Below, piece by piece: positions 7,403 through 16,013 of a DNA stretch of 64,000 nucleotides. This stretch comes from CAYJAY01 sp964370715 (GTDB taxonomy: Bacteria > Bacillota > Clostridia > Oscillospirales > Ruminococcaceae). Below the pieces are notes generated by a model. It was given only the letters and a program-made list of their open reading frames with translations, was not told the DNA's origin and did no database searches. The DNA lies in NCBI GenBank assembly GCA_964370715.1, contig CAYJKJ010000015.1, positions 1 through 64,000 on the forward strand. Reading direction: 5' to 3'. The stretch's first letter is position 1. Each line of letters starts with the position of its first letter. A program made the translations under genes and the position numbers.

Positions 7403-7978
7403 ATGTTTAATAAGAAAATTATTACAAGGATAGACAGAACAAGTTTAGAAACCCTAAAACAACTTAAGGGCGCGCAACTTAAAAGGATAGGATTTTATTA
7501 TAGTATAAATCTTTCTTCCGGCTCAATACTTTTTACTGATAGTTTCGATGTAGAAGTAGTTAATAATATTGCTGTTATACAAAGTGGCGAAATGAGTAAA
7601 CTTAGGTTTGCGAAATATATAGACGGTAGATCGAATGCTCAGTTACACTATTCTAACACTAATTTAAAATATATAGGTGTTAATAGGAATATTAACGGAA
7701 TAACAGTCCTTAATGATAGAATATCATGGAGATTTGAAAACGGAGAAAACGGGTTTTTAAATGTTCAAGAAATAGTTGTTTTGGAAACAAATTCCGAGCC
7801 TATTATAATTGCTGCAGGATCTATAATTGCCGAAGCGGTTAGTGTTTACTTTGAGGAACAAATACTGAGCGAAGAATTAGATATTGAAAAAAGATGGGAT
7901 ATTGTTAAAATAAATTGCAGGGAATGTGATTCGAATGTAGTTGTTGATTTTAAAAGAACAAAAATTAAGATTTGCTGA
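7403..7978 (+). CDS. Putative soluble immunity protein for tip 4
   Basis: 191 residues starting MFNKKIITRIDRTSLETL, ten bases after the tip 4 frame, with GGAG (7391-7394) as ribosome binding site. Predominantly beta-rich with no membrane segment except a weak hydrophobic stretch (PIIIAAGSIIAEAVSVYF) near residues 133-150, and a C-terminal CRECDSN pair of cysteines. No family is recognised. The immunity role is inferred from position behind a toxin tip and from the strong terminator directly after it, which closes the cassette array. Confidence 0.6.
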   Translation: MFNKKIITRIDRTSLETLKQLKGAQLKRIGFYYSINLSSGSILFTDSFDVEVVNNIAVIQSGEMSKLRFAKYIDGRSNAQLHYSNTNLKYIGVNRNINGITVLNDRISWRFENGENGFLNVQEIVVLETNSEPIIIAAGSIIAEAVSVYFEEQILSEELDIEKRWDIVKINCRECDSNVVVDFKRTKIKIC

Positions 7979-7980
7979 GA

Positions 7981-8024
7981 AAAATAGATGCAGATAACTT
8001 TAATTTGTTATCTGCATCTATTTT
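7981..8024 (+). terminator. Rho-independent terminator closing the Rhs array
   Basis: Seventeen-base-pair stem AAATAGATGCAGATAAC with its complement at 8007-8023 and a short AT-rich loop, followed by T-rich sequence. It could act on both strands. Confidence 0.85.
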
Positions 8025-8140
8025 AGTTTAAACTTATTCTGCCGCCGTTTAAGCTGTATCACAATTATTTAATCGATAATCTAGACCAAAGACACCTCAA
8101 AAAAACATATCCCACTTCGTCCTCTCAAACTGAATTACGC

Positions 8141-8926
8141 TTATTCCAAGCTATCTAAATACTGCTCGGTACTCATTCCGTCTCTTGGAAGTTTCGCTTT
8201 AAAACCATCTATAAAAGCGGTGAACGCTTCCCCCTCTAAATTATCGGGGTCGGCTTTTTCAACCTCGGCGACCAAGATTTCATTTCGCCTGCCGTTAATA
8301 TAAAGATCCATGAATTGCGAAAAATCAACAAGTTCCGCCGAAGCGATATCCATAATCGTTCCGCTTACACTCGCCGAATGGTACGCTTTTATGTCGTTAT
8401 AGTTTGTTATAACCGAGATGTTCTCGGGGTGGGGGAATTCAGAAAGCTCGTCGGAAAAAAGCATACTAAGTTCTTTACCCTCCATGAATTCATCAACAAC
8501 ACCAGGGTATAGTTCCGTTATGTTTTGATAGGCGGTTTCGCTGTCCTTGAACTGTGTGGCAAGGTAATAGGTTTCCCCTTTTATTACAATCGACGGCTCA
8601 ACAAGGGGCGACAGCGAATTTAAAAATTCATTGTCGAAAACGGTTGTCCTGTTTTGCGGTACGTTATCGTAAAATTCATCTAAACGTGGATCGTTTTTAT
8701 GTATGCCCGGTTCCATAAGCTCCGGCGGAAGTGTTGGCTCAACATACGTTTCGGAAACTTTCGGGCCCTCGTTATACGTCATGGGGTATTGCGGAGACGA
8801 AACGCCGCCGACTTCCGTTTGTTGTTCGGGGGCGGTTGTTTGTGGGTCGGGAGTTTCGCTAAAACAAGCGACAAGAAAAAGAGACAATATAAGCAAAGAA
8901 ACAGCGACTAGATAATTTTTTTTCAT
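8141..8926 (-). CDS. Lipoprotein of unknown function
   Basis: 261 residues with a classic lipoprotein signal: MKKN, a hydrophobic core, then LVAC as lipobox with Cys at about residue 21, followed by a Pro/Thr/Glu-rich spacer. The mature part is acidic, mixed alpha/beta, with no enzyme motif that I recognise. The ribosome binding site AAGGA lies 11 bases before the ATG. It stands alone between the Rhs array and the BlaR1-like gene on the same strand, separated from the latter by a repeat-rich gap, so it is probably transcribed on its own. It should be anchored on the outer face of the membrane. Confidence 0.75.
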   Translation of the reverse strand: MKKNYLVAVSLLILSLFLVACFSETPDPQTTAPEQQTEVGGVSSPQYPMTYNEGPKVSETYVEPTLPPELMEPGIHKNDPRLDEFYDNVPQNRTTVFDNEFLNSLSPLVEPSIVIKGETYYLATQFKDSETAYQNITELYPGVVDEFMEGKELSMLFSDELSEFPHPENISVITNYNDIKAYHSASVSGTIMDIASAELVDFSQFMDLYINGRRNEILVAEVEKADPDNLEGEAFTAFIDGFKAKLPRDGMSTEQYLDSLE

Positions 8927-8984
8927 AGAAAAACCGTCCTTTTTTTATTTTGATTTAAAATTGTTGAATGTCGGGGAGTGGTTT

Positions 8985-9250
8985 TGTAGAGTGAAAAATG
9001 AAAAGTGAATAGTGAAAAATTGCGGTGTCTTCGACAAATGAAATGGGGCTTCGCCCCAAACCCCAATGTACGGCAAGGCGTAGTTCGGGCGACGAGGACG
9101 GACGACCGTAGGTCGCCCCTACGGTTTGCCAATTGTTGCAATGTCGGAACGACGACCCTCACACGAGCCAAAATTCTTCAACCCAGAGCATCAAAATTTC
9201 GCAACGAAGTTGCGTACCTTAATTACGAATTACGCATTACGAATTACGAG
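8985..9250. repeat. Repeat-rich intergenic stretch
   Basis: No gene in this gap of about 317 bp. It contains short direct repeats (AGTGAAAAATG / AGTGAATAGTGAAAAA near 8990-9020), a small hairpin GGGGC-TTC-GCCCC, a CCGTAGG/CCTACGG stem near 9105-9123, and ATTACGA direct repeats at 9221-9250 that run into the end of the next gene and supply its stop codon. Confidence 0.6.
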
Positions 9251-12186
9251 TTAAAAACAATTTCCCTAACCTCATCAACCGTTATCTCATTTGATTTTTG
9301 ATTGTTGGTCGTTTTTAGCATCGTATCATTGCTTTCGTAGTATCTAAAAAGCCCTGAAAACTCCGTTCCCGTGACGTAGTGGTAACCCGAAACTTCGTCG
9401 TAGTCTAAAAACAAAACCAACTCTTCGCCGGGGCGCACCGATTGAAGCCCCGATACTCCATGCTCTACAAGATCTGTCGATTTGTATTCCGTCGTATTTA
9501 ATTCAAAATCGTCTCGGACTTGTTCCCTCGACAATAAATATTCATTCTGCGCCTTAAAGAACTCGTTTGCATTAATATAAGCGCCATTTATTTGAACCAA
9601 AAGCGGTTGAGAAAAATCACCCTTTAAAACCTCTTTTTCGGAAACCGTAACTATAGGAACAACTCCCCCTCCCCCTTCATGAACTATAGGGGTTATCTCG
9701 CTTACCGTGCCAATAACTATAACCTCTGCTTGCGGGGCAAGATCTTCTATATCCTCGTATAAAACCGCCGGTTCAATGATATAAGCAGAGCTATGCACTA
9801 CCTCGCCCGTTTCGGGTGCAAAGCGATACCAATCTTGGTTTAAATAAAGAGCGGCAAAGCCGTCGGCTGTTATTTTATAGCCTATATCTATCCCGAAATT
9901 GGATTGGTCGTTTAGCGCCGGCCTTTCGCTTTGCGGAACTCTCGACGTTATAAATCCGTCAAAACTACTGTCGAGACCAAAGTTGAGTTCAAAGTTTGTG
10001 TCTCCCAAAAGCTCGCCGGTGTCAAAATATATTATTCCGTCTATCATAACCATCGGGATTAGGTCGATTTGTGGCGGTTCAACCTCTGCTGTTGTTTCGC
10101 CTCCCGTTACAACGGGTTGATACTGCCCTATTGATAGGCTAAACCCTTGAACCTCATCACCTATTTCTTTTGTTATTAAGTCTGAGAACTCTGATATCTC
10201 GTCTATTGTAAAGTCTTGTTCGTTTACTTGGTTGATAAAGATAACTGTGCCGTCCTCGAACTGTTTCATAACCTCGATTATATCGTCGATATCGTTTGTC
10301 GCTACAGTTTTGTCATATATCTGTTCGGGAGTTTTAAGGGCGTTTGTTCCGCTTAAAAGTGTGAAAAATGTTTCACCGACTTGGTCTTTCCATATATATA
10401 GCTCCGCCCCTTTAAAGGTTGATATGCCTAAATTCCCCGAAAGTTCATTCATTAAATTCGGAACAGAATAAACGCTGTATACAAAATCATAGAAATCCGC
10501 TTTTTGCTCCTCATTTTCAAAGAAAACGTTGTTTTCGTTTCGGTAGAACGTTTTTGAACTGCTCGAACCCCTATCATCGGTTAGATTAAACGAAATACTG
10601 TCGGCGTTTTCGATAAGCGAAAACATAACGTCGGATTTTTTCTCGGTGTCCGAAAGGTCGTAGTTTGTTATTCCAATCAAAGCGCCCGCAACATCGTAGG
10701 TTCCAACGATGTCTTCGGCAGCCTTTAGGTTAACGGTTATGCGATAGGGTTGCTCCGCCGTATCTAGCGAAATCCCGTCATAAAAAACGCCTTCGTCAAA
10801 GTCAAACGCCGAAACGATGTTTACCACCGCCGAGTTATCGCCTATATATTTTGTTCTGTTACTCCAAGCTTTTTCGATGTCAAACCCCAAAACAATACTG
10901 TTTAAAGCGTTTGTTATCTCGCTAATTTCGGTTTTAACGTAATAGCTATAACTCGGCCTAACAAAGTTGTCGAGAAAAACTTCGGAAAAGTCACTGTTAA
11001 AGTTTATATCATATTTCGAGTTGTTCCCAAAATAAAGCGTTAATACGTTGTCTTTATCTCGTGTATCGCTTAAATCTTTTGACTTTTCGGTTTTTTCAAC
11101 CTCGATTTGCCCGATAAATTCCAATAATTTTTCCGTTTGAGACGAATTTAAATCTACCTCGACTCCGTTAAAATTAACTGCTGCCGACGTTATATCCGAA
11201 AGAAATTCTTCGGTAAGATGTATCGTTTCGGCGTCTACAAGTTTTACCGTTTTAATGGGGTTAGATGTTAGCGAAAAGCCGACAAGCAAAACTGAAACAA
11301 TCGCAACAACCGATATAATTACCATCGGTTTTTTGTATCGCAATATTACTTTAACCCTGCTTTTTGTGTCGCTTTCGGAAAACGCAAGGGGAGTTAGCGA
11401 GGGGAATTTTTTTTCGGTAGAAAACCTTAAGAGGGAACTTGAATACTCTGCTCTTGTAGCTTTGTCGAGCGTTTTTATAACCGCCATATCACACGATATC
11501 TCCATATCCTTTGCGGAAAGTCGAAACGAAAGCCACACAAGCGGATTGTACCAATGGAGCGCAAGCGCAAGAAATGCAAGCGCCCTTGTTATATGGTCAA
11601 GGCGTTTTATGTGGTGTTTTTCGTGGGCGATTATATATTCTCTTTCATCTTCCGAAAGCGAGGACGGAAGAAAAATTCTCGGCCGAAAAAAACCCGACAC
11701 AAACGGAGAGGGGATGCCGTCTGCAAGAAATATGTTGTCTTTAAGATGCAACGCCCCAACAAGGTTTTTGCGAAGTTTTAGATAGCTTATCAAGCCACAA
11801 ATCGCAATAACTGCAACGCCTATTACCCAAACAAGCGCTAAAATATACGTTATTATCTGCAAGGGATTTACCGAAGCTCCGACTACGGGTGCCGGTAGCA
11901 TTGGGTTTATCGTTACGTCAACCGCTTCAAGCCCGCTTGTTATCTCGGGAACGGTTTGATACAAGATTTCGGGTGGCACCGGTTGGGGATCAATCGGCAA
12001 TATGCTCAAAACGCTTTCAAAGCTAAATGGGCAAAGCAGCCGGAAAAGCACCACCGCCCACAAGGCATAGGAAAAAATCTTCGGAGCTTTTAAAAGCAAA
12101 AGCCTTACAATTAAAACGGCAACGATAACAAAACTTGACGTTACGCTCATATTTAAAAACGTTAGAAAAATATTTTCAAGAGTCAT
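9244..12186 (-). CDS. BlaR1/MecR1-like M56 metallopeptidase with very large extracellular region
   Basis: 980 residues. The N-terminal part is a BlaR1-type membrane peptidase: hydrophobic helices at about 15-32, 38-55 and 110-135, the zinc site HEKHH at 188-192, MEISCD at about 228-233 as the second half of the site, and a last helix at about 286-306. Residues 307-980 should lie outside the cell. BlaR1 and MecR1 have a roughly 250-residue penicillin-binding sensor there; this protein has about 670 residues and I see no SxxK/KTG transpeptidase signature, so the ligand is probably not a beta-lactam. It sits 17 bp downstream of the BlaI-family gene in one operon, so it should trigger inactivation of that repressor. 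Stop codon lies within ATTACGA repeats. Confidence 0.85.
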   Translation of the reverse strand: MTLENIFLTFLNMSVTSSFVIVAVLIVRLLLLKAPKIFSYALWAVVLFRLLCPFSFESVLSILPIDPQPVPPEILYQTVPEITSGLEAVDVTINPMLPAPVVGASVNPLQIITYILALVWVIGVAVIAICGLISYLKLRKNLVGALHLKDNIFLADGIPSPFVSGFFRPRIFLPSSLSEDEREYIIAHEKHHIKRLDHITRALAFLALALHWYNPLVWLSFRLSAKDMEISCDMAVIKTLDKATRAEYSSSLLRFSTEKKFPSLTPLAFSESDTKSRVKVILRYKKPMVIISVVAIVSVLLVGFSLTSNPIKTVKLVDAETIHLTEEFLSDITSAAVNFNGVEVDLNSSQTEKLLEFIGQIEVEKTEKSKDLSDTRDKDNVLTLYFGNNSKYDINFNSDFSEVFLDNFVRPSYSYYVKTEISEITNALNSIVLGFDIEKAWSNRTKYIGDNSAVVNIVSAFDFDEGVFYDGISLDTAEQPYRITVNLKAAEDIVGTYDVAGALIGITNYDLSDTEKKSDVMFSLIENADSISFNLTDDRGSSSSKTFYRNENNVFFENEEQKADFYDFVYSVYSVPNLMNELSGNLGISTFKGAELYIWKDQVGETFFTLLSGTNALKTPEQIYDKTVATNDIDDIIEVMKQFEDGTVIFINQVNEQDFTIDEISEFSDLITKEIGDEVQGFSLSIGQYQPVVTGGETTAEVEPPQIDLIPMVMIDGIIYFDTGELLGDTNFELNFGLDSSFDGFITSRVPQSERPALNDQSNFGIDIGYKITADGFAALYLNQDWYRFAPETGEVVHSSAYIIEPAVLYEDIEDLAPQAEVIVIGTVSEITPIVHEGGGGVVPIVTVSEKEVLKGDFSQPLLVQINGAYINANEFFKAQNEYLLSREQVRDDFELNTTEYKSTDLVEHGVSGLQSVRPGEELVLFLDYDEVSGYHYVTGTEFSGLFRYYESNDTMLKTTNNQKSNEITVDEVREIVFNS

Positions 12187-12203
12187 TTTTTACACTCCTT
12201 TTT

Positions 12204-12575
12204 TCAATCAATTGTGTTGTTTTTATAACTATCGATTAAATTTTGAATTTCGTTTATCTCATTTTCCGAAAGACGTTTTCCTTGCGAAAATGCCGCAAGG
12301 AATTTCGGAAGCGACCCCGAAAAAGTCTCGTCTATAAACGCTTCACTTTGGTGTGTAATGAATTCCTCTTTTGACACAATGGAACTAACCTTTCCGTTTT
12401 CATTTTTAAAAAGCTCTCGTTCACAAAGCCTTTTTAACACTGTATATGTAGTCGATTTTTTCCAATCAAGTTCAAGGTTTGCGAGTTTTACAAGTTCCCC
12501 CGAAGACAACGGTTCGTTGTCCCAGATTAAATCGGAAAATCTTGCCTCTATCTCGCCTAAACGATATTCCGCCAT
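12204..12575 (-). CDS. BlaI/MecI-family transcriptional repressor
   Basis: 123 residues with the typical BlaI layout: a winged helix in residues 1-75 (LGEIEARFSDLIWDN, then WKKSTTYTVLKRLCERELF) and a C-terminal dimerisation helix region. The ATG at 12575 follows GGAGGG four bases upstream. Family members bind paired dyads in their own promoter and are inactivated by proteolysis when the cognate BlaR1-type sensor is triggered. Here two palindromes overlap the predicted promoter directly upstream and the sensor gene follows directly downstream, so autorepression of a repressor-sensor operon is well supported. The real targets outside this operon are unknown; beta-lactamase is not encoded nearby. 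Confidence 0.92.
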   Translation of the reverse strand: MAEYRLGEIEARFSDLIWDNEPLSSGELVKLANLELDWKKSTTYTVLKRLCERELFKNENGKVSSIVSKEEFITHQSEAFIDETFSGSLPKFLAAFSQGKRLSENEINEIQNLIDSYKNNTID

Positions 12576-12606
12576 TTTACCCTCCGTTGTAGTTTAGTTG
12601 GTTTTG

Positions 12607-12623
12607 GTCTACTGTCAATAGAC
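12607..12623. promoter_or_regulatory. BlaI-type operator 2
   Basis: GTCTA and TAGAC arms separated by seven bases, between the promoter and the repressor start codon, 28 bp from the first dyad. Confidence 0.7.
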
Positions 12624-12633
12624 CGTTTTAATA

Positions 12634-12662
12634 AGTCTACCACAAGTAGACCGACGTGTCAA
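12634..12662 (-). promoter_or_regulatory. Promoter of the blaI-blaR1-like operon
   Basis: On the minus strand TTGACA (12657-12662), a 17-base spacer and TAGACT (12634-12639). Repressor bound at the overlapping dyad would block RNA polymerase. Confidence 0.7.
12635..12651. promoter_or_regulatory. BlaI-type operator 1
   Basis: Perfect six-base arms GTCTAC / GTAGAC separated by five bases, with the TAC...GTA core typical of BlaI/MecI operators. It overlaps the predicted -10 and spacer on the minus strand. Confidence 0.78.
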
Positions 12663-12765
12663 CGGTTATACTAACTTTGGCTAAAAAAGGAACGGAATAT
12701 CGAGCTTGGAACGTTGATAAATGGGATTAAAATAAGGATTTGTGTTTTTTTATTGCTACAACCAA

Positions 12766-13647
12766 CTACCGATCTCCAAGATCAATCATAAGATTTTCTT
12801 TTATTGCGCCATTTTCGGTTATCCATTGGTCAATCGATTTTGCATCGTCTGAAAAAAGAAATGTTGAACATTCGTCCGGATTAAGCCCCATAAGAGTAAG
12901 GTCTTCACTGCGCTCTTTAAGGTAAATACCTGCGGTTAGCTTTGCATATTTAAGATTTATTTCTTCTAACACAACTTCGTATTCTTGTTCCGTGACTTCT
13001 CCAATCTTCGGATATTCAGCGCTTATCTCTTGTAAATACAAGAAATGAAAATACCAACTGTTTTCTCTGTATTCTTTGCCGGTTAAATCGCTGTAATATA
13101 CATGATATTCATCGTCTTCGCCCGCAAGATAGCTTTCGTAGCTTTTTTGCTGATCATTCCATGATATATCTGTTGTAGAAGTTACGCCAAAATCGCTTAC
13201 CGTCCCCAGAGAATGCGCATAATTGACCGCACTTGTAAATGCTTCGGAGCTGTGAAACTCTTCGAGCGTTTTTGTTGGAATATAAAACCTATATATAATA
13301 GCGGCATCTGTTGAAAAAAATATAACATCGCGAGACACATTAGCGCTCTCAATCTCGCCTACTACCTGCGCCAAATCTATTTCGTAATACTCCGCCATCT
13401 CATCATATCGAACATCGAAATAAGGAGCATTTTTCACATCAAATATGCGCTCTACCGAAAAAAATTCCTCATAACTTAACGGTGTCGGGGTTGGCGTCAA
13501 AGAGGGTATTGGGGCAGGTGTCGTTTCCTTTATTTCCTCCTCGGCAGGTTCCGGCTTTGGTATAATTGTAGTATATTCGGGGTTATAACAAGATGTTAGC
13601 AATAGGGAGATTAAGCATAATAAAACAATTATTGTTTTGTTTAGCAT
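12766..13647 (-). CDS. Lipoprotein of unknown function
   Basis: 293 residues with a lipoprotein signal (MLNKT, hydrophobic core, LLTSC lipobox, Cys near residue 20) and a spacer rich in Pro, Glu and Thr including TPTPTP. The mature domain is acidic and rich in Tyr and Glu; no family is recognised. It lies upstream of the BlaI operon on the same strand, but the operator-promoter region separates them, so it is probably not part of the regulated transcript. Together with the lipoprotein directly upstream (13697-14845) it may form one transcript; the gap between them is 49 bp. Confidence 0.75.
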   Translation of the reverse strand: MLNKTIIVLLCLISLLLTSCYNPEYTTIIPKPEPAEEEIKETTPAPIPSLTPTPTPLSYEEFFSVERIFDVKNAPYFDVRYDEMAEYYEIDLAQVVGEIESANVSRDVIFFSTDAAIIYRFYIPTKTLEEFHSSEAFTSAVNYAHSLGTVSDFGVTSTTDISWNDQQKSYESYLAGEDDEYHVYYSDLTGKEYRENSWYFHFLYLQEISAEYPKIGEVTEQEYEVVLEEINLKYAKLTAGIYLKERSEDLTLMGLNPDECSTFLFSDDAKSIDQWITENGAIKENLMIDLGDR

Positions 13648-13696
13648 ATAAATTACCCTCCTAAATTTATAGATGATTATGAGTAAGGCTTTTTAA

Positions 13697-14845
13697 TCAT
13701 TGTTGTTTTTCAAAGCTAAAAACTACAATTATATCTTTTCCGGCGTCTTTTAAAGTTCGGTCGCTATATCGATATGCAACTTGCCCTAATTCGTGATTAA
13801 CGGCAAACCGCCCGTTATGATGAAATCTTCTTGCCCCCTCGTAGAGTTCGTTGTTTTCATTTGAGTTAAAGATAATCTCGTTTTTATATAGGTCATATAC
13901 AAATACTTCGTCTACTGTACCATAAACAAGAAATCGTCCATCTACAATATGATTTTCGGTGAAAGCTCCGTTTAATGATAAAATTTCTTTGTCTAAAGAA
14001 GTGTCTATAACATTAATACTTTCACTTCGGAATAAATAGGCAAGCACTCCGTTATTATAATCAACAAACATCGGAATTAAATCTATTTTTCTTTCAAAGA
14101 TAGATTTCTCGGTTAGAAAGTCAATAACCGTAATTTTATATTCATCTTCGCTTTTCCTTACCTCAACAACTTTGTTATCGTCGCTCAAAGCAGGTCGAGA
14201 GGAGAAGGTTAAAACATCTTTTGCGTTATATGCGACTTGTTCTTTTGTGAGATCAAAAATTATCAAGTCTTGGGACATTCCTAATTTTGTTCCGTTGTCG
14301 GAAAAAATTGTTTCGTCACCCTCTTCTTGTTCATACCACGCAAGATAGTTTCCGGACAAGCTAAGCGAAAGCCCCATTCTTTTGCCTTGCGAATCAACAG
14401 AGTATATTATGGTTTCTTCTGCAGTATCTAAGTTTCGTTTAATCAAATAGGTATGGTCGTCTTTTAAATCCAAACTATGGTTTGCATAATATATATAGCC
14501 GTTATAGATTTGCGGATTTTTAGCAAAAATATCAATCTCTCGCTCTGTTTCGGTTTCCATATTATACAAAATAGTTTTTGCGTTAATTTCATCATTATAA
14601 TTTTCTGTGTTTAATGCTAAAATTTCATCACCAAAGACGGAAGGCGCTACATAGTAACGGTTAATAGAGGTTTCATATTCGTTCATGTTTAACACATAGT
14701 TGTCATAATCGCCGCTAACGTTTGAACTTTCCGTTTTTGGCGAAGGCGCATCGGATTCTGTTGGTGTCGTGACATCATCATTGTGGCAAGAAAAAAGGAA
14801 AACAAAACATAAGAGCATAACTGCAAGAATATTTAACTTTTTCAT
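13697..14845 (-). CDS. Lipoprotein with possible beta-propeller fold
   Basis: 382 residues. The N-terminus is a lipoprotein signal (MKKLNILAVMLLCFVFLFSC, lipobox FLFSC) followed by a Thr/Ser/Pro spacer. The mature part shows recurring short beta-strand patterns such as GYIYYANHSL, NYLAWYEQEE and GRFLVYGTVD that resemble the blades of TolB- or YVTN-type propellers; this is an inference from the pattern only. It should be anchored outside the membrane, perhaps as a binding or scaffolding protein. Ribosome binding site GGAGG precedes the ATG. No functional assignment is possible. Confidence 0.72.
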   Translation of the reverse strand: MKKLNILAVMLLCFVFLFSCHNDDVTTPTESDAPSPKTESSNVSGDYDNYVLNMNEYETSINRYYVAPSVFGDEILALNTENYNDEINAKTILYNMETETEREIDIFAKNPQIYNGYIYYANHSLDLKDDHTYLIKRNLDTAEETIIYSVDSQGKRMGLSLSLSGNYLAWYEQEEGDETIFSDNGTKLGMSQDLIIFDLTKEQVAYNAKDVLTFSSRPALSDDNKVVEVRKSEDEYKITVIDFLTEKSIFERKIDLIPMFVDYNNGVLAYLFRSESINVIDTSLDKEILSLNGAFTENHIVDGRFLVYGTVDEVFVYDLYKNEIIFNSNENNELYEGARRFHHNGRFAVNHELGQVAYRYSDRTLKDAGKDIIVVFSFEKQQ

Positions 14846-14981
14846 AGAATCCTCCGTATGGTTTAGTATTACATTATAGATTACAATAGTCTAAAATAAT
14901 TGTAGAAGATTTTATTAAAAAAATCAATTAGAAACATTTATCTACACAATAATTAACATTTTATTAACAATATCATCACTA

Positions 14982-15010
14982 TTGACACGGCTTTATAAAT
15001 ACTATATATT
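14982..15010 (+). promoter_or_regulatory. Sigma-A-type promoter for the 126-residue protein gene
   Basis: TTGACA, a 17-base spacer and TATATT, about 40 bp before the start codon at 15051. The gap 14846-15050 otherwise holds only AT-rich sequence. Confidence 0.8.
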
Positions 15011-15050
15011 ATAAAAAGTCTCAACAATAAAAATAAGTGGAGGAAAAAAG

Positions 15051-15431
15051 ATGGCATTTTTGAACATGAAAAAGGTAACATTCAAAAACGAATACACGAT
15101 GGAGGAACTTTTCGAAGCGATTAAAGACACAGAATTTCCGCTTGGAAAACCCATTCTTGCGAAGCATGGAGCATCAAAACTTATTGTTTTTGCACCGATT
15201 AACAAGGACACACAGATGGTTATAGGGCCTGCAAAAATGGGCGATAAAATCAATGCATATCGTGTTATGATATTGCCGGAAGTGGGGCTTGATAATCTTA
15301 TAATAAGCACTGTTATAGATGTTGTAACAGATCAATGGGTTTTTGTTATTAACCAGCTTGGTAAAAACGTTAAGGAATATAAAAAGTGTGTTGACACTAT
15401 AGCAGACCAACTTCAAAATTCGGGGCTGTAA
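15051..15431 (+). CDS. Small cytosolic protein of unknown function
   Basis: 126 residues, no signal peptide and no membrane segment. AGTGGAGG before the ATG is a strong ribosome binding site, and the promoter upstream is near consensus, so the gene is probably well expressed as a single-gene unit with its own terminator. The sequence is mixed alpha/beta (EEELFEAIKDTEFPLGKP-like start of a helix, then strands LIVFAPIN, MVIGPAK, and a C-terminal helix). I do not recognise the family and see no catalytic motif. Confidence 0.8.
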   Translation: MAFLNMKKVTFKNEYTMEELFEAIKDTEFPLGKPILAKHGASKLIVFAPINKDTQMVIGPAKMGDKINAYRVMILPEVGLDNLIISTVIDVVTDQWVFVINQLGKNVKEYKKCVDTIADQLQNSGL

Positions 15432-15460
15432 ATTTTTAAACATCAGAATAATAACTAGAT

Positions 15461-15506
15461 AAAAAACACTGCTACTAAACGCCCAATTTAGTAGCAGTGT
15501 TTTTAT
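15461..15506 (+). terminator. Rho-independent terminator
   Basis: Long stem AAAACACTGCTACTAAA with its complement and a TTTTT tail, directly after the 126-residue protein gene. Confidence 0.88.
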
Positions 15507-15525
15507 GTTTGTTCAACTGTGGTAA

Positions 15526-16013
15526 AGATAAGTTAGATTAAGATGAAATCCTAGATATTTAGAAATACTGCGTTTTTTGTGCCAACGGCACAAAATGGCG
15601 AGCAAAGCTCGACAAGCAGTATTTCGATAATCTTCACCTCAGGTGAAGATAAGTTAGATTAAGATGAAATCCTAGATATTTAGAAATACTGCGTTTTTTG
15701 TGCCAACGGCACAAAATGGCGAGCAAAGCTCGACAAGCAGTATTTCGATAATCTTCACCTCAGGTGAAGATTAGTTAGATTAAGATGAAATCTTAGATAT
15801 TTAGAAATACTGCGTTTTTTGTGCCAACGGCACAAAATGGCGAGCAAAGCTCGACAAGCAGTATTTCGATAATCTTCACCTCAGGTGAAGATTAGTTAGA
15901 TTAAGATGAAATCTTAGATATTTAGAAATACTGCGTTTTTTGTGCCAACGGCACAAAATGGCGAGCAAAGCTCGACAAGCAGTATTTCGATAATCTTCAC
16001 CTCAGGTGAAGAT
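15526..16013. repeat. Four tandem 121-bp units of a structured repeat
   Basis: Units start at 15526, 15647, 15768 and 15889, almost identical. Each has a 64-bp core (15562-15625, 15683-15746, 15804-15867, 15925-15988) closed by GAAATACTGC / GCAGTATTTC with two inner hairpins (TTGTGCC/GGCACAA and GAGC/GCTC). Units are separated by a palindrome with ten-base arms ATCTTCACCT / AGGTGAAGAT. The last palindrome overlaps the end of the next gene. Related single copies lie at 17742-17805 and 27177-27241. Confidence 0.92.

Noticed and set aside
15562..15625. tRNA-like cloverleaf in the repeat core
   Set aside because: The stems do not have tRNA spacing, and no anticodon arm, T-loop or CCA end is present.
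15526..16013. CRISPR array
   Set aside because: The 121-bp units are directly adjacent and repeat over their full length, with no unique spacers and no cas genes nearby.
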